Positions 27,641 through 37,973 are shown, numbered from the stretch's first letter. The stretch is DNA of 64,000 nt from Pelagibaculum spongiae (GCF_003097315.1 NZ_QDDL01000001.1:310001-374000); one strand, 5' to 3'. A program made the numbers and translations. The notes: generated by a model not told the origin, from the letters alone.

Positions 27641-28089
27641 ATTTTATAGTAGAAACCAAAAACCACTGAGCACACTTAAACCACTAATTAATAAAGTGAA
27701 CACACTCAAAGCAAGGCAAGAAATTACTATCTAACAATAGAATGAACTCCTCAGAAAGTTATCTTTAATATTTTAATCTAGATAAACACCTCTCCATCAA
27801 ACTAAAATGTTAAGAGGTTTTTATGCCCTATAGTGAAAAGCAAACGCTAGCAATAATTCAACATTAATTTGATAAACAATTATTAGGCTCATCATTATTA
27901 TTACATGCACCATCATTTTTAATTAACAACGCACTTCCAATCAATGCTATTAGCTTTCCTTCTTCGTTCTCTAGCCTGAATATTTTATGAACAGTGAAAA
28001 AAAAGATACAAAAACAGGCAAAAAAACTTATAAAATTTAATCGCAAGCAACTTCATGACTTTCACATTTATTAAACCAAACTGCCAACA
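27641..28089. other. AT-rich spacer with one doubtful small reading frame
   Basis: About 450 bp. On the minus strand 28046-27864 could encode 60 residues with a hydrophobic N-terminus (FISFFACFCIFFFTVHKIF) and two C-terminal cysteines, but it starts with TTG and lacks a ribosome-binding site, so I do not call it a gene. Nothing else seen. Confidence 0.3.
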
Positions 28090-29493
28090 TTAAAATGGCG
28101 CTTCTACACTGCCTTGCTTTTTCGAATCTACTTTCGCCCAACTAAGCCCTTGCAACTTAAATAAACCTAATTGTCTGATAAGTCTATTACCTTCTTTATC
28201 GGTGGCAACGAAGAACACATTGTCATCCGGTATTCTAAGATGAATCACTGATGCTAGGAAATACATACGACGCAATGCCGCAGGGAGAATGCCCGCACAA
28301 GTAATGACTCTACCTGGTATAAAATGTTTTCTGAGCTGCTTATGTATCAAAGTTTTGTGCGGCAGTTTGGATTGGTGCGTCAACTTCAGAATTTTTCCAT
28401 ATGAATTTTGGGTTTTATCATTTTCATAGGTATCAACCATGTTTTCTAATATTTCTCGTATAAAAGGACTTTCTTGCGCGCCCGAATACAAAATATTATT
28501 ATCAACAAAATGATTGACATGCATAAATGCTGAACTACGTTTATCTCTACTAATAAGTTCATGAGTTAACAAATGATCATTTGTAACCTTGTCATGCTGG
28601 AAATGAAAGGGGATAATTCTCTCTGATGACAATTCTTTGTATATTTTATCAGTAGATTTTTTTGGTGAAAACACATCATTCTTTGTAGCATCAAAACCAG
28701 TACCAATGAAATCACTCACCCAAGTAAAATCCAAGTATAATCCACCATAAAAGTACAATGCAAGAATTCTCAAAATATCGCAAGCATATGAATACTGTTT
28801 CCACAAAATATAAGAGCGCACTCGCGTATTTAAATCACAAACTTTATCGGCCAGAACCATCAGCTCATTAATATCTTTTATTTCAAATACACCATATAAT
28901 TTACTATGTTTTTGTGCCAGTAGTGTTGGAGCATTGGTCCAGAGAATATGAGCAACCCTGCCTTTCACTCTCCAGTGCCTTTCTAGATTACGATTAGTGT
29001 TCGCAACACGAATTAAACATTCTTCATCAGGGCTGCTGCCTAACCAAACTCTATGGATAATAGCGACTCCATCTTCACTGGATAGCTGCTGTACGCTTTG
29101 ATTGAAATTTTTCTGAAATTGGCTCATGAAAATATTACAAACCAGAAGCAATTGATCTTTTATTGGTCCTGAAAGATCCAAATCTATTTTTATCATGCAT
29201 GCGTCACCGCCTCGATATTTCTTATGTTCATCGGTATCTTTAATGCAGTAAAAATAAACTTGGCAAACCAATAAATAAGCATTGGAAAAATTATTTTTTC
29301 TCTGATAAGCCTGAATGATCTCTATAAATCTCTGCAACACAGCAATGCATCGAGATGTTTTAGGTGATGGCGGCAATTGATCAGCAACAACGTCGTCGAT
29401 TACTTGCTGAAGGCGCACGCAAAGCATCTCAAATAAAGGCTTAAGCCAATAATTACTTTCAATACTAGGAAGATCTAAGCGTTGTAGTGGCAT
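28090..29493 (-). CDS. Toxin-type glycosyltransferase (DxD-like), putative effector
   Basis: A 467-residue protein with the core of the sugar-binding DxD glycosyltransferases related to GT32/GT44 (the large clostridial toxin type). RVWLG near residue 150 starts the nucleotide-binding fold. YACDILRILALYFYGGLYLD at 239-257 matches the SDILR...GGxYLDxD region. The second Asp of the DxD is replaced: Asp257-Phe-Thr259. The N-terminal ~140 residues are helical and unrecognised. There is no secretion signal. Relatives with this layout in host-associated bacteria are often secreted effectors that glycosylate host proteins; that role here is inference. ATG at 29493 is preferred over TTG at 29499. Confidence 0.65.
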   Translation of the reverse strand: MPLQRLDLPSIESNYWLKPLFEMLCVRLQQVIDDVVADQLPPSPKTSRCIAVLQRFIEIIQAYQRKNNFSNAYLLVCQVYFYCIKDTDEHKKYRGGDACMIKIDLDLSGPIKDQLLLVCNIFMSQFQKNFNQSVQQLSSEDGVAIIHRVWLGSSPDEECLIRVANTNRNLERHWRVKGRVAHILWTNAPTLLAQKHSKLYGVFEIKDINELMVLADKVCDLNTRVRSYILWKQYSYACDILRILALYFYGGLYLDFTWVSDFIGTGFDATKNDVFSPKKSTDKIYKELSSERIIPFHFQHDKVTNDHLLTHELISRDKRSSAFMHVNHFVDNNILYSGAQESPFIREILENMVDTYENDKTQNSYGKILKLTHQSKLPHKTLIHKQLRKHFIPGRVITCAGILPAALRRMYFLASVIHLRIPDDNVFFVATDKEGNRLIRQLGLFKLQGLSWAKVDSKKQGSVEAPF

Positions 29494-29579
29494 GATCAAT
29501 ACTGAGTTATTAATGAGTGATAGTTATGATAGTCAACTAAAACCTGAATCAGCCAGAGAGCTATGTTCTAAAAGCACCA

Positions 29580-29623
29580 GACGTAACAGTAAATGCTTGA
29601 ATTAAAGCATTTACTGTTACGTC
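29580..29623. repeat. 19-bp perfect inverted repeat
   Basis: GACGTAACAGTAAATGCTT (29580-29598) and its exact complement (29605-29623) around a 6-nt loop. It is upstream of the glycosyltransferase start. There is no U tract on either side, so it is not an obvious terminator; it may be an operator or the hairpin of a lost element. The rest of 29494-30158 is AT-rich and shows no gene; it must hold the promoter of the operon starting at 30159. Confidence 0.6.
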
Positions 29624-30158
29624 CGTCACTATCCAACTACTATCTCTAGCAACTGAGCTCTCGTATTTATGCTCAAAATGACACGTTCAAGGCATGCCGC
29701 GATACTCACCAAGAAACCATAGTTACGCCAATATAGGTGATACAGGCAGCAAATGTTCCAAACATTTTCCTTGGATTTCTTCCATCTATGGATCGTCATG
29801 CCAAAACTAAGATTGACAGTACTTAATCATATAGAAAATACCTATGAACATAGACTGGCTGAATCGCCTTATCTTATGTATTCACCCGCAAAATATTGAT
29901 TTAGTTTTTTTATAACTCACCCTAAACCCAAGCCGCTACCAGCTGTAAACAATGTATCGAAAAACAGCGTTTTCTCAGTTTTAAACAGACATTGATTACC
30001 AAATATTTACAATTCAATTCTAACAAAGATGACACAAAAAGTTTCATTAAATATTCATACCATATTTACTTATTTAAATTGCAAGACAATTAAAACAACG
30101 TTACCGTTTAGTTAAACCGTTGCACAACTAAAAACTACAAGATGCAAAGGAAAGCGCC

Positions 30159-31814
30159 ATGAGTAAATCCCACCCAAAACGCATACCTATTTTTCGCGTC
30201 GCGCCTCAGCATTGGCTTTTAACTGCTTGTTGCCTATTACTGGGCGGCCTGGCAGGCTGCGACTCTCAAACCGAAGTTGCCAAGGCATCGATAGATGGTG
30301 ACTTTAATTATTCAGTCAGCCACACCTTCTCTATTAATGATGTTCAAGGCGGCTACAACGGCACCACTTTTGCCAATAATCCGGCGATTATTTGTGGCTT
30401 ACCTGATAGCAAGAACTCCGAATGTCCAGACAATGCAGCTCAACCAACAACCGTGAAAAAAACTGGCGAAATTGTCTATCCAATTGATAGCCAGTTTGGT
30501 TATTACGTTGAAGACTTTGTTGGTGCTGCAGAAAAAAAATTCGACCAGAATTACGGCGAAGGATGGGTTGCTGACTTAGCTAATGGTTTAATTATTGCCA
30601 ATGCTAAAACGGTTTCATTTAAAGCACCTAAGCGCACTGGCAGTTGGTGTGCAGGTTTAGGTGGCTCATTGGTTAAGTGTTCCACTGAGCATTACACCAC
30701 TATGGAGCATGTTCTTACCTGCTATGAATCTGTGCCTTACACTACAGATAACCCCACCAGCACCGATCAAAAAAATTTACTTAATCCAGAAAATGGCAGC
30801 ATTGTTGGAAACTGCTCGGAAACCAAGCTAGACGATAATTTACTGCTTATGGAAGCTGGCAATCTTACTGACATACCACTTACCAGCATTGTTCCTGGCG
30901 ATCAAATGGAAGCAAATGAGTCAACAATTCGTGATGATATCGCAGTAGGAAAAGATTATTCAATCACTTTAAAAGATGATGGCAAACCATTATATCGCTG
31001 GGGAAATGCTGTTAAACGCCCAAATGATATACGGCTTTATGCTCGTATGGCATTACCCGAAGAATGGAAAGTACCGGGTGCAGAATTTGAAGTACTAAAA
31101 GCCGTTTTAGTGCTTAACCACCATATCACCAACAATCCTAACGATCAGGTGCGTCCTGAAGATATGGAAAATGAAGCTGCAATTGGCCAACTGCCTGAAT
31201 ATGTTGTCACTGGCTCAGATTGGATGTCTAGCAAAGAATGCTACGAAGGCGATGGCGATTATATTCCCGCAGGAACCTTATTTAAAAATAGTAACTTTAC
31301 CGAAGAAGCAGCTTTTTCCGAAGATCTGCAATTAGGCTTAACCAACGCTTGGTACACTACAACAGACCGAGACCCATTTGCTGCGGCATTAAACCCCGAT
31401 GAAGATATAACCAATGCGACCGGCCCACGCTGGCGATTAAAGTCGAATAAATTTGGCCAGGACATTCCATCTTTGGAAATTCCAACCAAAAATTGTTTGC
31501 AACCTCCATTCGCTCACGGCGTCGACAAATATCCGGTTGGTGATGAAACCGTCACCACGCTTAATCTACTGGATTTTGAACCCGATATTGAATCTCCATT
31601 AGCCAGCAGCCTTGGCTGGATTGATGCAAGCCATAACGAAATTAACATTGCCAAAAGCGGATTGAATACCGACGGTAACGGTATATCCATCAACGGATTG
31701 CCACTTACTGAAGATTTCGATTTGGCAATTTATGTTAAAGGCGATGCAAAAGGGACTCGCTTATACGACGCGACTTTATATCTTAAATATCAAGCCATAG
31801 CTGCTGAGGAATAA
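30159..31814 (+). CDS. Lipoprotein of an unrecognised two-paralog family, member 1
   Basis: A 551-residue protein. After a long basic start, LLTACCLLLGGLAGC gives a lipobox with Cys at residue 34 followed by Asp, which suggests an inner-membrane-retained lipoprotein by the +2 rule. The mature part has conserved cysteines (ICGLPDS, SECPDN, WCAGLGG, VKCSTEHY, LTCYESVP, KECYEGDGD, NCLQPP) and is acidic. It aligns along its whole length with the next gene: both have FVGAAxxxFDQNYxEG, NEST-RDDIAVGKDYSITL, NPNDQ-RPEDMENEAAIG and LTEDFDLAIYVKGD. SD AAGGAAA precedes the ATG. First gene of a three-gene operon with only 4 bp to the next. No known family recognised. Confidence 0.6.
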   Translation: MSKSHPKRIPIFRVAPQHWLLTACCLLLGGLAGCDSQTEVAKASIDGDFNYSVSHTFSINDVQGGYNGTTFANNPAIICGLPDSKNSECPDNAAQPTTVKKTGEIVYPIDSQFGYYVEDFVGAAEKKFDQNYGEGWVADLANGLIIANAKTVSFKAPKRTGSWCAGLGGSLVKCSTEHYTTMEHVLTCYESVPYTTDNPTSTDQKNLLNPENGSIVGNCSETKLDDNLLLMEAGNLTDIPLTSIVPGDQMEANESTIRDDIAVGKDYSITLKDDGKPLYRWGNAVKRPNDIRLYARMALPEEWKVPGAEFEVLKAVLVLNHHITNNPNDQVRPEDMENEAAIGQLPEYVVTGSDWMSSKECYEGDGDYIPAGTLFKNSNFTEEAAFSEDLQLGLTNAWYTTTDRDPFAAALNPDEDITNATGPRWRLKSNKFGQDIPSLEIPTKNCLQPPFAHGVDKYPVGDETVTTLNLLDFEPDIESPLASSLGWIDASHNEINIAKSGLNTDGNGISINGLPLTEDFDLAIYVKGDAKGTRLYDATLYLKYQAIAAEE

Positions 31815-31818
31815 CATA

Positions 31819-33417
31819 ATGAAAAACAATCATTCACCTATGTTATCAAATAAAAAATTCCGTCTGGCCGCGGGCTTGCCTTTGATGTTATGTGCATCAC
31901 TTGCTAATGCGGAAATTATTACCACCAGTGAAACACACGTTTTTAGCGTCAGCGATATTCAAGGTGGCGAAAACTTCGCTACTTACGCCGATGATAAAAC
32001 GGTTCTGTGCGGCATGCCCGACAGCAGTAAACCCACCTGCCCAACCGATGTGCAGCAGCCAAAAGCAGACAAAGATAATCACACCTTATATCCGATAGAA
32101 AGTAATTTTGGATTTAACGTGTCTGATTTTGTCGGTGCTGCCGACCGAACTTTCGACCAGAATTATAAAGAAGGATTTGCCGGTAACATTGTCGACCCTG
32201 ATCATGGCGCAGGGGTAGCAATTGCCAATGTGGCAACCAATGTTTTCAAGGTAAAAGACCCCTATGGAACTTGGTGCTCAGGCCTCGGTGGAAAAATGGT
32301 TAAATGTTCATCTGAGCATTACGTGGTGATGGAACATGTATTGACATGTAATGAAACCATCCCCTATTCCACAAAAGATCCACTGGGCGGTATGCAAAAA
32401 GATTTGATAGATCCTGAAACCAAACTCAAGGTTGGAAGCTGCGCAGATGCAAAACTAGATAACCAATTATATCTAGTACGCAATGGAATAGTTACTGAAG
32501 AAGCTTTAACTAGTACAACGCCAGGTGATCAAATGATCGCCAATGAATCGACTGTTCGTGATGATATCGCAGTAGGGAAAGACTACTCGATTACCCTCAA
32601 AGATGATGGTAAGCCATTATATCGTTGGGGTAATGCAGTAAAACGGCCTGTAGATATTCGTCTATATGCGAAAATGCCACTTCCACAAGCGTGGAAAGAA
32701 AACCCTGAAACGGTCTACCGCATTACCAGCGCATCACTGTCGGTCGTTCATAGCATTACCAATAATCCGAATGATCAGATTCGCCCAGAAGACATGGAAA
32801 ATGAAGCAGCAATTGGTCGCTTACCTGAATCTGAATTCTCAGGCGACAACATTATATCGGCAAAAGATTGCTATGAAGGTGACGGCGACTTTATTGCGGA
32901 AGGTACTTTGTTTAAAAATGCAGAGTTTGCAAACCAAACTGCATTTTCTGATGATTTAAAACATGGATTAACTAACGCATGGTACACCTCAACTAACCGC
33001 GGTCCTTTTGAAGTTGGTGAAGAATCTGCAACTCGCTGGCGGCTAAGACCTAATAAATATGGCCAGGACATACCTGGACTAGAAATTGCCAACGCTGAAG
33101 CTGAATGTGTACAGGCACCACCTTTTAGCAAACATACGCAAAAATATACCGTGGGCGATATCGTCACCACTACCATTAACCTGCTTGATTCTGAAGACAT
33201 TTCACCTCTACTCACTAGCAGCGGCTGGATAGATGCAAGCCAAAACAACGTCAATATCGGCATGGCGAGTAATAGTGTTGAAGATGGTAACGGGACTTCC
33301 ATCAACTATTTACCATTAACCGAAGATTTTGATTTAGCGATTTATGTCAAGGGCGATAAAAAAGCGATTCAACTTTATAGCGCAACGCTTAAAATCGAAT
33401 GGGATGACCAAAACTAA
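31819..33417 (+). CDS. Secreted protein of the same family, member 2
   Basis: A 532-residue paralog of the preceding lipoprotein, but with a cleavable signal peptide (FRLAAGLPLMLCASLANAE) instead of a lipobox. The cysteine pattern and the blocks FVGAADRTFDQNYKEG, WCSGLGGKMVKCSSEHY, ANESTVRDDIAVGK and NPNDQIRPEDMENEAAIG are kept. The shared cysteines suggest disulphides in the periplasm or outside. GAGGA lies in the end of the previous gene. Its stop overlaps the ATG of the ankyrin gene by one base, so the three are surely cotranscribed. One anchored and one soluble copy could form a pair. Confidence 0.6.
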   Translation: MKNNHSPMLSNKKFRLAAGLPLMLCASLANAEIITTSETHVFSVSDIQGGENFATYADDKTVLCGMPDSSKPTCPTDVQQPKADKDNHTLYPIESNFGFNVSDFVGAADRTFDQNYKEGFAGNIVDPDHGAGVAIANVATNVFKVKDPYGTWCSGLGGKMVKCSSEHYVVMEHVLTCNETIPYSTKDPLGGMQKDLIDPETKLKVGSCADAKLDNQLYLVRNGIVTEEALTSTTPGDQMIANESTVRDDIAVGKDYSITLKDDGKPLYRWGNAVKRPVDIRLYAKMPLPQAWKENPETVYRITSASLSVVHSITNNPNDQIRPEDMENEAAIGRLPESEFSGDNIISAKDCYEGDGDFIAEGTLFKNAEFANQTAFSDDLKHGLTNAWYTSTNRGPFEVGEESATRWRLRPNKYGQDIPGLEIANAEAECVQAPPFSKHTQKYTVGDIVTTTINLLDSEDISPLLTSSGWIDASQNNVNIGMASNSVEDGNGTSINYLPLTEDFDLAIYVKGDKKAIQLYSATLKIEWDDQN

Positions 33418-35174
33418 TGACCAAGCAAATAGAGCAATGGCCTAATCAACGCCATCTAGCGACAGTTTTTAGGCCAAGCAACCCTACAATTGTCAACATG
33501 CTCTTATTGCTAATACTATTAGTTCAAGCCAATTTACTTTGGGCTGCTGCCGATGTAATGCCCAAAGGAAAAGGCGGTCATTACGCCACGCGTAACCAAC
33601 AATCTGCGGTAGCTTTTTTGCTACCGCAGGCCTTAGCCTCACTAGAAAATAGCTCAACTACTCAATTTGAAAAACAACTAAAAAACAACCAGCAATGGCT
33701 AACTGCTATTGACAGAAAAAACGGCCAAAGCTTACTTGGGCTAGCCATTATTAAAAATAAGCCTGCGAAAACATCACTATTAATTGGCTATTCTTCAGCA
33801 TTAAAAACCCTCAACCGAAGTGGTCAAACACCATTAATGGTTGCTGCCAGTTATGGCAACATGTCTGCCAGCCAATTATTAATTGCAGCTAGCATCGACA
33901 TTAACCATAGAGATAATTTTCAGCGCAGCGCACTATTTTTGGCAGTAAAAAACAACCAACCAGAAATTGTCAGCATGTTATTAAAAGCTCGTGCTAACCT
34001 GCATTTAGCTGATGAAAACAATGCCACACCATTACTGCTTGCCGTTCAATCGGGCAAATTGCCATTAATTAAGCAACTGCTGGAACATGGTGCCAATCCA
34101 AATGATCGTGATAGCAAAGGTCGGACGCTATTAGCCATCGCGACCCAGCGACAAATGATTACCATTGCAAAACTGTTGATGTCTTATGGTGCAGATCAGC
34201 ACGCTGTCGATGAAAATGGCCGTTCCGCTTTTATGCAGGCTGCTGTTGATGGTAATACAAAGTTTCTGCATTTATTAATGACTAAAAATCGCAATTTAAA
34301 TCAGCGCGATCAATACGATCATAACGTGCTACACCTCGCCGCCAGCAGTGGCAACCTGGCCGCAGTCAAGCTATTGCTACAACAAGGCTTAGATATTAAT
34401 AGCCGACAAAAACATCAATTTACCCCTTTAATGTTTGCTGCAAATCTTGGCCATAGCGATCTAGTGAGTTATCTACTGGAACAAGGCGCCGAGGTAAATG
34501 CACAAAATAGCGGCAAGGTGTCTGCATTAATGATGGCTGCAGGCAATGGTGACATTAAGAGTATCCGTTTGTTAATACAGCATAATGCTAAATTGAACTT
34601 GGCCAACACCGCTGGATGGAATGCATTATTCTATGCCATAGCCAAACGGCATAGCGCAGCGGCAAAACTACTGATTCAATCTGGAATAAATATTGACTGG
34701 CAAGATAACCGCGGGGCAACCGGCCTACTACTCGCTGCTGGCAACCATGCCAGCGATATTGCCGAACAATTGCTGCAGCGCGGCGCCAAACCAACCATTT
34801 GTAACTATCAAGGCTTTAGTCCGCTAATGGCTGCTGCATTATCTGGCAATAACGATTTAATTAAATTGCTGCTACAGAAAAAAAATGCGATTAATGAAAC
34901 AGATAAGCAAGGAAGGAGTGTTTTACATTGGGCGGTACAAAGCAATCAACAATCAACGGTTAACCTGCTATTGAAATCTGGCGCAATCATAAACGCACTA
35001 GACAACAAACAGCGAAGCCCATTAATGACTGCCGCGGCGTTAAACAAAAAAAATAGCCTTGCTGAATTATTATCGGCCGGTGCAGACAAAACCTTAGTTG
35101 ATCAACAAGGGAAAAACGCTGCACACTGGGCAAAATCTCGTGGGCATCTGGCCGCATTACAACAACTACAGTAA
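33417..35174 (+). CDS. Exported ankyrin-repeat protein
   Basis: A 585-residue protein. A hydrophobic segment MLLLLILLVQANLLWAA near residues 28-44 works as a signal peptide or anchor; a start at the internal ATG of residue 28 would give a more usual signal. From about residue 100 to the end there are roughly 14-15 ankyrin repeats of ~33 residues (for example GQTPLMVAASYGNMSASQLL, and QFTPLMFAANLGHSDLVSYL). Ankyrin repeats bind proteins; export suggests a periplasmic or secreted partner. It is translationally coupled to the two paralogs upstream, and is followed by a strong terminator. Confidence 0.85.
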   Translation: MTKQIEQWPNQRHLATVFRPSNPTIVNMLLLLILLVQANLLWAAADVMPKGKGGHYATRNQQSAVAFLLPQALASLENSSTTQFEKQLKNNQQWLTAIDRKNGQSLLGLAIIKNKPAKTSLLIGYSSALKTLNRSGQTPLMVAASYGNMSASQLLIAASIDINHRDNFQRSALFLAVKNNQPEIVSMLLKARANLHLADENNATPLLLAVQSGKLPLIKQLLEHGANPNDRDSKGRTLLAIATQRQMITIAKLLMSYGADQHAVDENGRSAFMQAAVDGNTKFLHLLMTKNRNLNQRDQYDHNVLHLAASSGNLAAVKLLLQQGLDINSRQKHQFTPLMFAANLGHSDLVSYLLEQGAEVNAQNSGKVSALMMAAGNGDIKSIRLLIQHNAKLNLANTAGWNALFYAIAKRHSAAAKLLIQSGINIDWQDNRGATGLLLAAGNHASDIAEQLLQRGAKPTICNYQGFSPLMAAALSGNNDLIKLLLQKKNAINETDKQGRSVLHWAVQSNQQSTVNLLLKSGAIINALDNKQRSPLMTAAALNKKNSLAELLSAGADKTLVDQQGKNAAHWAKSRGHLAALQQLQ

Positions 35175-35206
35175 CAAGAGTTCTGTTCAATTTTTTTAAA
35201 AATTTC

Positions 35207-35249
35207 AAAAAAAACCGCTGGCAACTTAATCGTTACCAGCGGTTTTTTT
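35207..35249. terminator. Bidirectional terminator
   Basis: A-tract plus CCGCTGG (35215-35221) paired with CCAGCGG plus T-tract (35236-35249). It serves the ankyrin operon (+) and the MFS gene (-). Confidence 0.9.
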
Positions 35250-35260
35250 ATCTATCGAAT

Positions 35261-36451
35261 TTACACCTGACAATTACCTGTTTCAGCACTCATACAGCGG
35301 CCGCGCAACATCCGATTCACCACCACCCAAACCCATGGTAATAGCATCATTAGTGATAGCTGCTCAACCGCCAGCATCTGACTTCCTGCCAGGCATGCCA
35401 CCACAATCGCAGCACCGGTCATTTGAAATAATCCCAGCAATGCTGATGCGGTACCGGCCCGATCACCAAAAGGGGCTAACGCATTGCCAGCACATACCGC
35501 CATCATGGTGGCAAAACCAACACTCGCGGTGAAAACTGGCCCCATAAAGGCCAGCGGATGCATGATTGATCCCAGCGCATATTCTGCTACTGCGGCAACG
35601 GCCATCACTGAAACTGAACCCCATAACGCCGTTTTTTTACCAACCTTTTCAATCAATTTTGGCGCAGCAAAAGCGCAGGTAATATTAACCACCGCATTGG
35701 CACCAAACCATAATGCGTAATCTCTTGCTGATAGCCCCATATCAATCATCAAACGGCTTGGCGATTGTGTGACATAGCCAATAATCATCGCCATGCCTAA
35801 TAATGCCAGCGTGGCATAAAAAATGAATACCGGCACCGTCAGAACTGCTTGATATCGGTTCCAGCTAAACAACTTACCTTCACTTGAAGTATTTGCAGGT
35901 CGGGTTTCAGGCAGCATTGCAGTTAATGCTGCCAACATGATCAAGCCATAGCCGGCCATAAACCAAAAGTTAGATTCCCAGCCCCACCAGACGGTCAGCA
36001 AACCACCTAACAAAGGCGCGACTGCTGGAACAATACAAATTACCCCATTGAGATAACTGAACATTGCACCGCTACGCTGAGCACCAAAGAAATCTCGAAC
36101 GCCAGCAAATGCGGCAACCGACAGACAACTTGCAGCAAGTCCCTGGCCTAATCTTGCCGCCATTAATACCCAATAAACGTCAGCGCTGGCAGCAATTGAT
36201 GAAGTGATAATATAAAGCAGCACACCTATCAAGCCGATCGGCCGACGCCCATAACGATCCGCCAGTGGGCCTGCGATCAATTGGCCTGTACCAAATGACA
36301 ACATAAACATAGGTAAGCTTTGTTGTATCCAAGCGACAGGAACCGACAAGGCTTGCGCCATTTGTGGAATCGCTGGCAAGAAAATATCGATTGCCAACGG
36401 GGAGAACAGTACCATTAACATAAACAGTGGCAGGGGATTGCTTAGGCGCAT
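35261..36451 (-). CDS. Bcr/CflA-family MFS multidrug efflux transporter
   Basis: A 396-residue inner-membrane protein with 12 predicted helices. SPLAIDIFLPAIPQMAQAL is the Bcr/CflA N-terminal signature (acidic residue in helix 1). GPLADRYGRRPIGLIG is MFS motif A, and ARLGQGLAASCLSVA lies in helix 4. It should export small drug-like compounds by proton antiport. It is monocistronic, with a terminator shared with the opposite operon. Substrate not predictable. Confidence 0.9.
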   Translation of the reverse strand: MRLSNPLPLFMLMVLFSPLAIDIFLPAIPQMAQALSVPVAWIQQSLPMFMLSFGTGQLIAGPLADRYGRRPIGLIGVLLYIITSSIAASADVYWVLMAARLGQGLAASCLSVAAFAGVRDFFGAQRSGAMFSYLNGVICIVPAVAPLLGGLLTVWWGWESNFWFMAGYGLIMLAALTAMLPETRPANTSSEGKLFSWNRYQAVLTVPVFIFYATLALLGMAMIIGYVTQSPSRLMIDMGLSARDYALWFGANAVVNITCAFAAPKLIEKVGKKTALWGSVSVMAVAAVAEYALGSIMHPLAFMGPVFTASVGFATMMAVCAGNALAPFGDRAGTASALLGLFQMTGAAIVVACLAGSQMLAVEQLSLMMLLPWVWVVVNRMLRGRCMSAETGNCQV

Positions 36452-36742
36452 TAAATCTCACTTAACTAATGGTGAATAACTAAAAAGTCATTAAATAAAG
36501 GTCGCAAGCAATCTTAACTTACGACTCAAAAACTGCGCGGATTGTATCCGCCTTACCCCTTAAATTAAAATGATCATTATTATCTTTTTGATAGTCCTTG
36601 TTGGAATAGCTCAATGTTTCAAGCTGCCGTCCTACTGGTTTCAATTTTTCTGACTTGAGCAGAGTAACTGTCAAACGAGAACAACTCATCAGCAGTTATC
36701 TCCCTCCAAAAAAGTGGCAAAACCTTAAATTAGAAAACAACA

Positions 36743-36776
36743 AAAAAGCTCAACCGAAGATATCGATTGAGCTTTA
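36743..36776 (-). terminator. Terminator of the DUF4870 gene
   Basis: AAAGCTCAA (36746-36754) and TTGAGCTTT (36768-36776), with a T tract on the minus strand. The 36452-36742 spacer toward the MFS gene shows nothing else. Confidence 0.8.
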
Positions 36777-36794
36777 TAAAAACATCTAGTTGAT

Positions 36795-37196
36795 TTATTT
36801 AATTAAACGCAGAGTCCATGGCACTCTAAACGCTGCACCATCGTGTGTTTTAACCATACCCATAATACAAAAAACCAAATGGCATAATGCGACAATTGGA
36901 ATCAGCAAGATGCCAATAACAACGAAGGTTAAAGCAAATGCTATCGTATAGGCCAAGATGAGCGTGATTGACCAGTTTAAGGCTTCCTTCGCCTGATCTA
37001 GCAGATAGGCATCATCTTTCTTGAATACATAAATGATGAGTCCTGGTACAAAACCAAGAAAGAATGTAGCGAGCCAAGTAAGCAAAGCGAGATTTTTGCT
37101 ATCTTGGGTCACAACTACTTCAGCAGTGCTTGCTGCGGAAGTTGGCGGCCTTGAATCATCTTGGGTCTGCGGTTTTGTATCGAGATTACTGTCCAT
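36795..37196 (-). CDS. DUF4870 (Tic20-like) membrane protein
   Basis: A 133-residue protein. A Pro/Ser/Thr-rich hydrophilic start is followed by KNLALLTWLATFFLGFVPGL, a loop YVFKKDDAYLLDQAKEALNW and two more helices; these are the hallmarks of DUF4870. Function of the family is unknown. ATG at 37196 has AGGGA upstream; a GTG at 37232 would add 12 residues. Confidence 0.85.
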   Translation of the reverse strand: MDSNLDTKPQTQDDSRPPTSAASTAEVVVTQDSKNLALLTWLATFFLGFVPGLIIYVFKKDDAYLLDQAKEALNWSITLILAYTIAFALTFVVIGILLIPIVALCHLVFCIMGMVKTHDGAAFRVPWTLRLIK

Positions 37197-37973
37197 GTTG
37201 AATTCCCTGATTTTATTGTTATTGGCGTCCACTGCCAGGGGAGGTTTGTTGCACCTGCGGTATCTTAACTTTATTTCATTGAATTTGACCAGAAAATCTA
37301 TCGATACCCAGCTAAAGATGGTTTGCTATACCTTTTAAGTTAACACCCGATCTATTTCATTGTCTTTTGTCGGACGCTACAAAATCAGGCACGACTATTA
37401 CATTTGTCACCGACCATTTGTAATCAAGAAGTTTTCTAGAGCTAGTCTATTACAATCACCATAAAACTGGATAGCACTCCGAACTATTTTGTAATTGCTA
37501 AAATGTGCAATACAAGGCTTCATCATACGGAGTTGGGCGTTTCGATTGCAGGTTTAATTTATTGCGTTACAAACAATGAAAATGAATATCCAAAAGGCTT
37601 GAAATGACCTACCAACCAGTTAACCAACAGGACTAATAAATACTTAGCCATGCTTAAGAAACGATAGAAAACATAGCTAGTAAACCAGATTAATAATAAA
37701 CCAAACCAGAATTATTTAAATCACGACATAAGCTCTATTAATCTTAGAAAACCCACAAACCAAACCCGGTTTAGCAACTACCCCACCACTACTACCTTTC
37801 CTTCATGCAACAATGAAAAAGCTAGTAAACTGGAATACTATTTTTTGCCAACCAACCCTCAAAACAAATAACAAGTTTATTATTAAAGAACGACACCATT
37901 CATTTTTACTAAACTGTCAAAACAACAACATTTATTAATTTTAAATTCAACGTACTTTCTACTTGGTAAAACT
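37197..37973. promoter_or_regulatory. Divergent AT-rich intergenic region
   Basis: About 780 bp between DUF4870 (-) and the FG-GAP gene (+). It is AT-rich and must hold both promoters. I saw no gene, RNA or repeat in it. Confidence 0.35.

Noticed and set aside
27864-28046. 60-residue hydrophobic peptide gene on the minus strand
   Set aside because: TTG start, no ribosome-binding site, AT-rich chance frame.
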